Origin: Polyporus tsugae
Taxonomy: Eukaryota; Basidiomycota; Agaricomycetes; Polyporales; Polyporaceae
Direction: 5' to 3'
Length of the DNA stretch: 64,000 bases
NCBI GenBank assembly: GCA_024305745.1
Contig: JAHRBS010000007.1
Location: 372,001 to 436,000 of the forward strand
Part shown: one piece after another, positions 46,767 through 58,000 of the stretch
Position numbering within the stretch: position 1 is the stretch's first letter
Layout: the number at the start of each line of letters is the position of its first letter
Program-made: the position numbers and the translations under genes
Notes under the pieces: model-generated
Told to the model about the DNA's origin: nothing
The model's database searches: none
The model's input: the letters and a program-made list of their open reading frames with translations, nothing else

Positions 46767-48077
46767 GTCTCGAGAACCAAAGAATGTCTAACAGAGATGA
46801 ACCGGCGACGCCATGAGCGTAACCACCAAGTATTCGACACGGGCTACTACAGCTGCCGAGTGACAGACTCTGGCAGTACTAGTAATAGTGTTCCAACGGC
46901 CATCGGCTTACTCAGGCTAGGGCACGATACTTATCGAGTCTGCTTATTCGTTTGACATCCAGGTCGCCCATTTCCAGCGCTTACTTATCCTCAGCCTGAC
47001 CGGAACTCGCGATCGGGCGTCGCCTTCCGAAGCTGTTCCAGGGGCTCGGAGTCGCGACTCGCGAGGACGTTTCAGTGTTTCACCCACAAGACCACGAAGA
47101 TGTCGGAATCGGAAATCGCGCGCCGTCGACGTCATCGAGCAACTGACCAGGCACAGAACGGGCGCGCTCCCGAATCGGCTCAGTTCGCATGTGCATGTGC
47201 TCGTCCGGGTCCGACTCGGAACGCGCCCTCCGGACGTCCGGAGTGGCAGGAACAGTGCAGGAACTCGGAGTCTCGGATCATGGATGTGCAGTCGTTGATG
47301 GACGTCCCAACGTTACGTTGATCAACCTTCAACCGCGTCACCGGCCTGGGGGGTGGTGCAGCTAGTGCGGGAACCATCTTGCAGAGCCGCGCCGACATTG
47401 ACGTCGTCTGCGATCTGAGGCCTGTGGTCTCGCAGTTGTTACGTACTTACCTGCTGTTACCTGCGGTTTCACGTTGCTACTTGCCACCAGCCTCCAGGCG
47501 AACCCACGGCTGGACCGCACCAGCGGAAGGAGAGTTCCGGAGGAAAATGAGATTACAGCTACTAATAACACCATTGGTAGTACATTTGGATTGGACGGAG
47601 ACCCTTGAACTTGTGAACCGTGTAACCGTATAAATACTAATAGGTTGTAGTGTACGCGCATGCGATGAGGAGAGGATGAGCAGAGAGGAAAAGCTGTGAT
47701 GGGGGTGGTGTTCTACAATGGGTAGGATGGGTATTCGTGATTCGAGGTTCGTGAAGAGCGGTCGTGTGTGAGGTGAGAGATGAGATGACGGACATTAGGA
47801 GGGGGTGGCAGAATTAGCACGAGACGAGAGGCGTGTGGGATTAGAGACGGGAGGGAGGGGGATGCAATGCAAGAGAAGAAAGCAACGATGATGAGATGCA
47901 CGATGAGTACCAGATCGCATGTGACACGAGGATGAGATGGGGGAGTGGAGGAGGAGGGAAGGTGAAACAACGGATTCGTCCAGAGAAAGAGAAAAAAAAC
48001 CACAACAACCGACCGACCGACCGACCACAGCCCACGCGCGCAGTGTCCCGTGTGCATCCAACGCCTCCGCTTCAGCT
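46767..48077. other. Intergenic; nothing supported
   Basis: No convincing frame. A small CCGA microsatellite (about 48010-48025) lies in the 3' flank of the next gene. The 461-codon minus frame that crosses 47713-49098 is judged a shadow (see rejected items). Confidence 0.4.
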
Positions 48078-48830
48078 TCACGCCGCGGCGGCCACAAGCT
48101 GAGACAAGCCGCTCTTGACGTACCCCTGCTGCTCGCCCGACAGCCTCCTGCGGAGATATGCGCCGAGGGGGCGACCGTTGGTCCGGGAAAGGAGGACGCT
48201 CGCTACAAGGCGGCCGCGGATGTCCTTGGCGGAGGGGATCCTCGAGTGCCCAAGGCCGGGAGGTGTCATGAGGCCACTGGAGGTCGGCATGCTCGGGACG
48301 GTGTATGTTGACACGGAAACCCGCGAGCGGCAGCTGATGGGCGATGATCGGGCAGGAGGAGGTGGCGTGAGGGGCGTGAATGCGTAGTCGTTCTCCACGT
48401 CCGCGAAGGGGTCCTCGAGTTTGGGGATGACAGAGGGTATCGAGACCACAGGCACGGAGACGACGGAAGGGGTCAGCGCCGATGCCGTACGCTCTAAAGG
48501 GATGAGTGGCGGTGGGGGCGCACGTCTTGTGGGCATGGGGGAGCCGTATGTGACCGACGTGCGCCGGGGACGGTTGCCTGTGGCTGACACGGAGAGGGGG
48601 ACGCCGACTCGCATGCCGACTCCGATTGAACCACTTGACGATGCCCCCGTTGCGAGAGCGGTTCGGGGAGTGGAAGCGATGGGCGCTGATTCGTATGAAC
48701 GGACGCGGGGAGCGCAGACGTTGGGGATGCGGTTCCAGGAGGCCTCCATGTTGGAACCGGAGAGGCCGTAGCGGGAGGGAGAGCCAAACGCACCGTGGAT
48801 GGTGTGGATACGGCGGGTAGAAACGGACAT
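48078..48830 (-). CDS. Hypothetical Ser/Pro-rich protein, single exon, 250 aa
   Basis: ATG 48830 to stop 48078 without introns. Residues 1-110 are Ser/Arg/Thr/Gly-rich (MSVSTRRIHTIHGAFGSPSR). A central motif KLEDPFADVENDYAFTPLTP follows, then Ser/Thr/Pro-rich sequence. The C-terminal 50 residues look conserved and folded (RGRLVASVLLSRTNGRPLGA, YLRRRLSGEQQGYVKSGLSQ). From memory, agaricomycete proteins sharing a C-terminal ILLNR-x-GRP...GYV-S-LS end exist without known function. No signal peptide or transmembrane helix is seen. Many SP/TP sites suggest phosphorylation. A longer frame (47713-49098) overlaps in another register but has the Ser/Pro/His composition of a shadow. The upstream pyrimidine-rich tract (minus strand about 48840-48900) fits a leader. 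Confidence 0.65.
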   Translation of the reverse strand: MSVSTRRIHTIHGAFGSPSRYGLSGSNMEASWNRIPNVCAPRVRSYESAPIASTPRTALATGASSSGSIGVGMRVGVPLSVSATGNRPRRTSVTYGSPMPTRRAPPPPLIPLERTASALTPSVVSVPVVSIPSVIPKLEDPFADVENDYAFTPLTPPPPARSSPISCRSRVSVSTYTVPSMPTSSGLMTPPGLGHSRIPSAKDIRGRLVASVLLSRTNGRPLGAYLRRRLSGEQQGYVKSGLSQLVAAAA

Positions 48831-51800
48831 GGTGAATAGTGCTGAGGGATGCAGAGAAAAGAGTCGGGCGAGATGCAGGTGAGGGTCGAGATGAGAGATG
48901 CGGGTAGGAGAGGAGCGTAGATATATGAATAAAGATTAGTAAGGGTACTTTGCTGGGGACTTTGACTTGAAGTTGGCGTTGGGGGAGACAGTGGTGGGAC
49001 AAGGAAAGCGGCGGAGAGCGACGGAGAGCACTGGCTGGAGACGGGCAAATCAAGAGGCCGAGACTATATACAGTACGGCCAAGTCGGAGCACACACAATA
49101 GGTCAGGCGCCTATCGGCCGATTCGCTGTTCTGCCCCATCACACCGGCGAGGCGGTGCCGCCCTCCCGGCTCGCAAAACATCGTCGCCTCCCTCTCCAGG
49201 ACAACAGCGTGCCCAACTTCAAGCGCACAACCACAACACACCCTCTCCTCAGAACAACGTCTCCCGCTCCCCCGATTCTGCCCACAATGGCCCACAATCC
49301 ACTGACTGTGCCCGTGTACGCCCGCCGCAGCGTCGGATACTCCAACTTGCCATCTTGGTGTCCTAGCGGATCCTGATCGAACCCTCCGCTGTGCTCGGCG
49401 ACTCCCAGTCGGCGCAAAAACTCTTCCCTGCCTGGTTCTCATCTGTCCTTGTGCGCTCCCTTGGCCAGAGCGTCTTCCAGCGCCGCCACTCTGCGCCGCC
49501 TTTTTCGAACGTGTTCTACGCCCAGATTAGCCTGCGCAGAAGGACACGACCACGCATCCCTTCTCCCGTGGGCCGTGCCAGCGTGTCGAATGTCCCTGGG
49601 GACGTGCGTTATCGCCACCCTCGTTCTGTCCTTCCTTCCATCTAACCGTACGTTCTCCACCCCATTCTGACGTCCTGAGTCCTGCCACAGCCCAACGCCT
49701 GTCTTCCTGTCTCGGTGGCCACGAATCGCCCTCGTGTTCCATAGGCAGGCAGCTTGCCCCGCGCGGCCGCAAGTGGCACGCTCGGCCGTGCCGCTGCCAT
49801 TCCGAGCTGTGCAGCGCATCCATCCGTATCTCGACATCTCCCTGGAGCCGCGCCGCGGCGGAATCGCTCCGCGCTTTGACAAGCTTGGACTGGGGGGGGG
49901 AGAAAAAGGTCAGGTGGATGTGCACCGTGAGTGGCGCTTGCTCGGTCTCCACTAGCCGTACCCCATTCAAGTTTCTTGCAATCCACGTCGTGTCCACTAC
50001 GGCTGGCGGCTCTGCCAGTGCAGCCTCCGAGCATGTCCCATCCGGAAATCTTCCCCCATTGAACTTGCTCTCCCCAGAAGTCACGGGTGGCAGTCCGTGT
50101 GGGGAGATGCGAGGATTGGGCCGGGACACGATCCGAGTACACGTCTGGATCCCGCTGTGAGAGTTCCGTTTGGGGATCTGGACTGGCGGTGGTTCCAGGT
50201 GGTTCCCCATCTCCGGAACCAGCGCGGCCCCTGGGTTAGAGTTGTCGATCCCGTCCACTCCAAGACGCTGGCGGCGATGCGAGATGCGAGATGGGCGTCA
50301 GGACGTCGTCTGTGTATGGCACTTGGGGTTCTTCCGCCACCCACTTATCGCCGCAGCGGCGCAGAGGAGCAGTGCCCTCGTCTTCGACTCTTCGTCCGTC
50401 TTTTTGTCCACGTTCTCCGCCTTCTCGTAGCTGTCACTCTCTCAGGAGCCAGAACAGGGCACAATGCGTGTCGTTTGCGGCGGTCTCTCTTCACCGCCTA
50501 ACTCAGACTAAGTGCGTTACGTGACGTCTAGCCTCGTCCATAGGACCTTCTGATGTACTTACTTGTGCAGAATGCGTCATCGTGCATCGTGCCTCGCGCA
50601 CTGCAGAGTGCCAGAACATTTTCAATCACAACGAGGCACCGGTGGCCAGCCTCTGAATGAATCGAATCTGCCTCTCCCGCTCGATCTCTACCTACGCGGT
50701 CTTGGAGATCTCGGACATGTCCCAGTTCAAGCTCGCGCCTGCCCGAAGATCCGCGTCCTCCGCCGCGGCTATCAGCCCGTCACGGCACGTTCCCCACACC
50801 AACGTGGTGCTTTTGTCTGCTTTCCCATTGTGCTCAGGCCTCCCCTTCACCGCACACTACGGATCCGGACGGGAGGTGGTTCCGTGCTGGGCCACGAGGC
50901 TCCGAAGTCTCAATGAGGGCATCGTGCCATGTCACTGTTGAAAACCGATTGGCCAGTGGTCCACGGCTCGTCTCACCAAAGGCGCGCTTGAGAACGGCGA
51001 GGACTATGTACTTACTTACCGTACGTTGAAACGTTGCGGATGCCGCGTGTTCTCGCAATGCGCTCGACGCCTTTTTCCTATGTAGGAACGTGCGGATTCG
51101 GAACGTCCGTTCACTTTTTCGCTATGTTATCTGCTGGTAAGCTTAGGAACAAGCGGGCAATGTTCAGTTCTCGGAGTTTGTCGTTGCGCCGGCGACGGAG
51201 GCTGCGACTCGACTCGCCAGCGAGGCGCGCATCATTTGTATCAAGATTGATAATACGTTCTACTGTATCCGTGGTTGGATGGGGACGGTCGGCGTTGTAT
51301 CGCAAGCTGGCTTTTGTCCTACGGCGGTATCGTCGTCGGTATGATGGAGGACCATTGGAGGTACTTAGGCAGGCAGGCATTGTCTACACGGAACGCTGAG
51401 ACAAGTGACTGACTGCGCCGCCTTCTGATGCTATGTACTACTGTAGTAGGTAACCAAGGGGGACGTCCAGCGCCCTCGACTATCCAACTCTTCTATAGAA
51501 GGCGCGTATCTATCTTCACGAACGCTGCAGCCTTTGTTCACCTATCCTTGTACTATAGGGCAGGCGTACTTGTGTTCGGCTCCCACTGCGCGTCGGCGCC
51601 AGACAACGCATGACGCGTTGCTGTGCACACTCACCTGCCATGGGCGGTGGACGATCGTCCATGTGGAATTTTGCCAGGACAGGTCAAGGACAGGTTTCCT
51701 CATCTACGGTGTCCAGGGACTCGGGATACTTATTGATATCTGGATGGCAGGTTGCGGATTGGCGGTATGTTGCGTTCGAGCCTGTTCGAGCCGGGTGGGT

Positions 51801-52556
51801 TTGTTGTCTCGGGCTTTGCCGAACCCAGTGCCGCCTGCAGGTCACTAACTTTTCTCGCATACTGCATACACTAAGTACCGGATGGTGACCATCCTGTATG
51901 CGCGACCAGTGTTCTGAACCAGCTCGATGTCTACTCCCCCCTCGCGTCGTGGCAACCGGTCGGCTTGAAATGTCAAAGGGGTATGTCCGCTCTTCGAATT
52001 CATGTACGTTATCGTTCAAGCTCGCTCAAGCTCAAGCTTCCGCCCAACAGGGTTCCAAACTGTTTTGCTGTTCTACGAGGATTCCTAGTATCGCGCCATC
52101 AGGATGGTGCGGCGACTTCCATGACAGCTCGATGTTTCAGGTGCGATTCGCATGTCCGTGTATAGCATCTGCATCAGGAGGACGGCGGACGGGTGAGACA
52201 TCGATCCAAGTACGTTTTGAACTTGTTCCACCCGTGATGCACTACCAAGCTCAGACGAAGTTTTCCGTCCCAGCCTATCACATCGCACCACGCATATTGC
52301 GAAAGGACAGCATCGTTAAGCGATTACAAGGTACATGCTTGCCCTCGTGCTGGCGTGTAAGGGCTGTGCTAAGAGAGCCATTAGCCGTATACCTAATAAC
52401 GAGGTTAGGGGGCCGCGGTCATCAAGTTGCTAACGACGGACTGGCAACGCTGGACGCAGACGTTTCACAACGGTGGGTGCGTGGTGTCTGTGGGTTGCCA
52501 ATGCTTCAGAGGCTGATCAAGTGAACCATTGCAGGGGACTGAAGGCGTCGCGACCT
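48831..52556. other. Long gap without a convincing gene
   Basis: Several frames of 100-245 codons are open in this G+C-rich stretch (the longest minus frame is 49527-50258), but they lack ATG starts at sensible places, recognisable domains and splice partners. A C8-run is present at about 49894. No repeats matching other parts of the window were noticed. Confidence 0.35.
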
Positions 52557-52608
52557 CCCCGTACTCGCCATATCATATACATCCCCGTACTCGCCATATC
52601 ATATACAT
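52557..52608 (+). repeat. Tandem duplication, 26-bp period, two copies
   Basis: CCCCGTACTCGCCATATCAT plus ATACAT occurs twice back to back with no mismatch seen. It lies upstream of the F-box pseudogene and looks like a recent slippage duplication. Confidence 0.85.
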
Positions 52609-52889
52609 CCCGGAACTAAGCATTGATACCCAAGTCCTCGCCTGCCGGAATTCTCCGGGACTCCTCTCGGCCACGCTGGCAGCCGCCTTGGGGCCGACCA
52701 GGTTGCGACCATGGCACCCAATTTCAGATTCAAGTCCAACCGCGAGGTGCCCTGTAAGTGGTCTGTCCCGCTGTCCGCATGCTCTGAAACTCACGAAATT
52801 GCGTCGATGGTATGTACTAGCTGGACGTTTTTTGGAGTAGCGACAGGGTTTCATCAGATGACCAAGCGGCCCTGTTCACTGTGAAGGCG

Positions 52890-54564
52890 TACGACGGGCC
52901 CGTCCTCTCTCTTCGTTTTCAACGCCTCTGCGGCCGCCAATCGTCTTCCCGCTGAGCTTGTGGTCAAGCTCTTCATGAGCGGCGCGTGGAGCGAATCGAA
53001 TGGCCCGAGCTGCTCTCGCTCACGCACGTATGTCAACACTGGCGTGATGTAGCGCGAGGCACCCCCAGCTGTGGGCCAGCGTTATCGCATCCGCAGTCAA
53101 ATCTCGGGTCGACGTCGAGCACATTCGCTACCTGTCAACGCTGCTCGCGTGGTCGGCGCCATACCCTCCGATTCGACTTGCGATACACGCCGTTCCACGT
53201 TTGGCACAGAACGCGATCCTCGCATCCCACCTCGCCGTCCTTGGACCCCACTTCTCGCGGTTGTCTCACCTGTCGGTGGATATAGCGTGCACGCAAAATA
53301 TTGTGGCAGTGCTCGACGCAGCTCGCTCTGGCATGCGAAGTCTAGAGAGCCTGCACATCCGGAAGGTCATCGGCTCTCTGGTCTCTGTCAACGAACGGGT
53401 GGCCCTGGACGACTCGGACCTCCCGTTCCTTCACACTCTGTCCATCTGCGGCTTCTTCTTCACCAGAGCTATCGCCGTCAAATCGCTCAAGTGCGTCACG
53501 GTCGACGACCCTCCTCGAAGCCATCATATCTTCCTCGCCGCGCTGGAAAGGTGCGCGCTCGGTCTGGAATCGTTGACAATCCATAAGTGCCAGGGCGCAT
53601 CCCGACTGGGTGGTCGACAGGGCGAATTCTGTCTTCCACAGCGTTCGACTCCCGAGTCTCCGCCACCTGACGGTCACAATGTATCCGTACTCAAACCCTC
53701 CTGCGCTCTTTATCGCGGGACTTTGGTTACCCCCGGACGTCAGGATCGACCTCGGCTGGAATGATGTCCATGATAGGAGCACGCACTCACTCCTACCGAG
53801 GCACCTCGTCGGCCTCCACGCATCGCCCTTCTTCGACGGTATATGCGTCTACCTCTCCGCGATCAATTCGTTCATCGTGAACTACTTCGTCGGTAGCGCG
53901 GAACGTCTTTGCGTTCAACAGGGGCTGTGCTCGCCGACGAGGGTTCCGGGAAATTTGGACGAGTTCATGACGGTCGGCAAGCGTCACGGAGCTCACCGTG
54001 TATCTCAGCTTCGACAACCCGTACAAGAGCTTCATCAACGGCGACCACTTGCGACGGTTCGTCAGCAGCTGCCCGAACCTCCGCCGGGTCGACCTGCTCG
54101 GGAAAGCCATCCTGGACGTCAATATCCACATGGCGAAGGAGTTCCTGGACCTTCTGGCGGAGTCCGACTCGGATTCGAAAGGCACACCCCCATCGTCGAA
54201 GACAGGGTGCCTCGCGTTCGCGCTGGAGGTCGAGGGGCGGCCGACGGACGCGGAGAACCTGAAATACCAAGTCCCGGACGAGAACTACTACTCGGCCGAA
54301 TACCAGATCGCCGTCGTCCGCGAGCAACTCGACCAGATCGAGGCGCTCCTCAAGACCCACCTCGCGGACGGCGGTTGGCAGCTTCCCCGGCTGGAGCTCT
54401 GCATCACGATCGTCCAGGTCATGCCCCGGGAGATGCTGAAGGCGCAGTACTACCGCATCGCCGACGTGCCCCCCAGCTCGCACTGGGCGCGCAAGCTGTC
54501 GTGGTTCTACTTGCAGCGCTTCCAGGCGGTGGTGGACGAGGTTGTGTTCTTTGGAGATAGCTAG
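52890..54564 (+). pseudogene. F-box pseudogene with at least four frameshifts
   Basis: Pieces of one F-box protein follow each other in shifting frames. ANRLPAELVVKLFMSGAW (F-box start) changes frame near 52985 to ERIEWPELLSLTHVCQHWRD. It shifts again near 53068, where a run of five C probably lost one C (GTP then QLWASVIA in the next frame). A long piece with LSTLLAWSAPYPPIRLAIHA and AQNAILASHLAVLGPHFSRL follows. Another shift near 53597 leads to VDRANSVFHSVRLPSLRHLT, and another near 53972 to VTELTVYLSFDNPYKSF. The last piece runs intact to 54564 and ends in the shared motif YLQRFQAVVDEVVFFGDS. All parts stay in family order, so the loss of function is young or the indels are read errors. 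The 7.1-kb retrotransposon lies 254 bp downstream. The start codon is not identified. Confidence 0.75.
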
Positions 54565-54813
54565 AATCCACAGCGGGTCCTCGAAGCAGGCCCGGTGCGT
54601 CAACTGATGGAGCCCAAACCTCGGACCCCAACTCTGGTGGAGAGGGGTAGGAAGACTCGACGAAGGGAGCGGTAGCATATTCAAGTTGGAAGTGGCATGG
54701 TGGTGGAAGAGTGGGTTATGGAATATTGCCGGTGCTACATGGCCATTTCTGCCCTAGGTCCGGGTTCTAGGCGCACAGTGCAACGATGCTAGGTGTTATT
54801 ATGTAACGGTTTG

Positions 54814-54818
54814 CCCTC
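54814..54818 (+). repeat. Target-site duplication CCCTC (left)
   Basis: The five bases before the left LTR equal the five after the right LTR (61937-61941). A 5-bp duplication is typical of Ty3/gypsy integrase. Confidence 0.95.
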
Positions 54819-55012
54819 TGATAAGGTCAGACCTCACGCTAGCAATAAGCGAAGGACTGGGGGACTAAAGACCAACTCGAAGCTGGGGAATTACCGCAGC
54901 TTCGAGGGGTTTATATATTGTATTGGGGCCTGCGCACGGACCAGGTGCTTCAGGGCAGGTCGTACAGGTTGTTACAGGTGGTATTACTAATCATAAAAGT
55001 CGTATCGTAACA
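54819..55012 (-). repeat. 3' LTR, 194 bp
   Basis: TG...CA bounded; no difference seen from the 61743-61936 copy. It carries the same TATA element and hairpin. Confidence 0.95.
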
Positions 55013-55015
55013 TTA

Positions 55016-55026
55016 CCCCCCTCTTT
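55016..55026 (-). promoter_or_regulatory. Polypurine tract (plus-strand DNA priming)
   Basis: AAAGAGGGGGG on the element's sense strand, three bases before the 3' LTR and directly after the pol stop codon. Standard position for the second-strand primer of LTR elements. Confidence 0.85.
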
Positions 55027-55030
55027 AGCT

Positions 55031-58000
55031 TCATGTCCCAGGAAGATAGTCCGGTTGTGTGTCACTTTCATTAGGATTTCGTCGTTTCCAGTCATTATAT
55101 CTACGTGTCCAAAAGTCATAAGAATCTGTGTCGTATGTGATTATTTGTCCATGTTTGTCCGTAGCGGTGAGTAGGTAGCGAACGTGGATGCGCGGCGCGA
55201 ACTTGTTCGCGGCGTAGAAAGCGGTGATGAGTTTCTTGGCCTCGTCCGTCTGGAGTTCGTCTGTATCCGAAGGTACCCATTCGCGGTCAGCTCGTGTGAG
55301 TCCACACCATTGAACGAGGTAGTGAACTTTGCGAGATCGACCCGATCCTTCCACGATCTTTGAATCTAAGATCGATTCGACTTCTCGATCGGGTTCCAGA
55401 AGAGTGGGTACTTCTCGACTGGTTTTTCCTTGATTTGGGAATTCGGGATCGTGTGCAGGGGTTAAGAGTACTTCGTTGAATACGGGATGACGTAACTTCC
55501 ACTTGGGTGGAAGTTTTAGGCGATATGCACTAGCTCCGACTTTTTCTTCAACTCGGAAAGGGCCGTAGCGCTTGTCTTCGAGTTTCTTGTTTGGTCGGTC
55601 GGTGGGGAAGTTCTGTGCGTCTATGTATACGTAATCGCCTATCTTGTAATCTCGTGACGGTTGTCGGTGCTTGTCGTAATGTCGCTTCATCGCTTCTCGC
55701 GCTATCTCCAGCGCCTGCGCTGCTTGTTTCCCGATGCGTTGCATTTGCTCGGCGAATTGCTTGGCGGATTTGTTGATGCCGTCTTTCAAAGTCTCGACTC
55801 CGGTGTTGGGTTCGTGACCGTGAGTCATGAAGAAAGGGGACATTCCTGTGGACGCATGTACACGACATCGGTAAGCGAACTCTGCTAGCGGTAGCCATTC
55901 GACCCAGTCGTCCTGTTTGTGATTGATGAAGATCCGTAGATAGGTCTGGATCTCTTGATTCATGCGCTCGGTCTGGCCGTCGGTCTGGGGATGATAGGCT
56001 GTACTAGGATTGCCTTCGATCCCCATCTGTCGGTAGACTTCTTTGGTGAAGGAGGACACAAGGGTGGGACCTTGGTCCGACCATATGCGTTTGGGCAGGC
56101 TGTGGGGTACGACTACGTGTTTGATGAAGAGTCTCGCTTGTCCTTCCGAGTCTAGCGTTTTTGAACAGGGAATAGCGATGTAGTCTTTGGATTTCATATC
56201 GACAAAGACTAGTATGGCATCATGTCCGTTGCATTCGGGTAGTCCGGTCATATAGTCCATGGTGACGAATTGCCAGTTCTGATCGGGAATAGGGTTGGGA
56301 TGAAGTGGTGCGGCACGTGGTTGGCGATCAATCTTGACGCGTTGGCACGTGATGCATCCGGCGACGTACTTGGCAATGTCTTTCCGAATGGACGGCCACC
56401 AATAAGATCTCATGATCAGATCTTGTGTTTTGGCTGCGCCCGGGTGTCCAGCCGCGATTGAATCGTGGTGTGAAGCGATGACGCGTCCGCGAAGTTCCGA
56501 GTGGTTTGGAACGACCATTCTCCCCCTCCTGTAGATTAAGCCGTCCTCGGCTAACTCCCAATCATTGTCCTTTCCTAGTTTCTCGACGACAAGACGGTCA
56601 TAAAGAGTAACGTGTTCCAGACACATTTTCTTTAGATTGTCTGCTCCGTCTATCGTATGAGAAGCCGCAAACCAGTGTTCCTTGAGCAACGTGAAGTTTT
56701 CGATCACGGGACCGGTTTCGTGGTCCACGCGTCTAGACAGAGCGTCTACTTTGCCCATGGTACGACCTGGTTTATGGTGTAACTTGAAATGGTAGTTCGC
56801 GAGAGTTGTCGCCCAATGCGCTTGTCGCGCGTTTAGCCGTTGTGGTTTTCGGAAGTATTCGAGGTTTTTGTGGTCATTATGGACCTCGAATTCTCGCGCG
56901 TTTTGGAGGAAGTGACGCCATTCTTGTAACACGGCGATAACCGACAACATTTCTCGATCCCAGATCTCGTATCCTTTTTGTGCGGGTGTTAAGGAATGTG
57001 AGAGGAAGGCAATAGGTTTCCATAGTCCGTTCTGACACTGCGAGAGCTCGGCTCCGATCGCAAAGTTCGAGGCATCGCATTCGACTTTTAAGGGATCCGT
57101 GTCATTGGGTATGGCTAACACGGGGGCGTGTGTGATTGCGCCCTTGATCCCTTCAAAAGCGAGTTGATGCTCTGGAGTCCATGTCCATACGTTAAGACCC
57201 GTGAGACGATTCATTGGTCCAGCGATCTTTGAGAAGTCCTTGATAAACCGTCTGTAGAAGTTTGCGAATCCGAGGAAACTCTGTACATCACGTTTGCACG
57301 TGGGTACCGGCCAATCAGTGACACCTTTGACCTTGCCCGGGTCCATGCGGATCTCGCCGGGGGTGATGATATGACCTAGGTACTCGGTTTCCTGAGTTTC
57401 GAACTCGCACTTCTGGGGTTTACACGTAAGGTGATTGTCTCGAAGGATCTGTAGGACTTGTTGTACTATGCGTCTGTGTTCCTCTAGATCGGCTGTACAG
57501 ATGATGATGTCGTCCAAGTACACAATGACTTTTCCACGAAGAATCAGATCTTGGAAGATCGAGTTCATCATCATTTGGAAAGTCGCCGGGGAATTCGTTA
57601 AGCCGAAGAACATGACGAGAGGTTCGTATAAGCCGCGATTTGTGATAAACGCTGCTTTTTCCTCATCGCCTTCGACTATACGAATATTATTGTATCCCCA
57701 ACGTATGTCTAACTTGGTGTAGTACTGGGCGCCTTTCAGCCGATCTAGGATCTGTAGCATTAGAGGAAGGGGGTACACATTTTTCTTGGTCAAGGCGTTT
57801 AACTGTCTGTAGTCCTGAACGGGACGCAGTTTGCCGTCTTTTTTCTTGACAAAGAAGAACGGAGCCCCCCACGAGGATTTCGATGGGCGAATTCGACCCG
57901 TGGATAGATTTTCCTCTAAGAATACGTCTAGCGCTTGTTGTTCGTCTAGGGTCATGGGGTATATTTTTCCACAATATGGTTTAGCGTTCACGGTTAATTC

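Noticed and set aside
47713..49098. 461-codon minus-strand open frame overlapping the 250-aa gene
   Set aside because: It is rich in Ser/Pro/His/Arg as expected for an out-of-register reading of pyrimidine-rich DNA, has no domain, and covers UTR-like tracts. The ATG-started 48078-48830 frame has more protein-like blocks.
49527..50258. 243-codon minus frame
   Set aside because: No ATG at its start, no recognisable motif, and several other frames of similar length overlap it in G+C-rich DNA.
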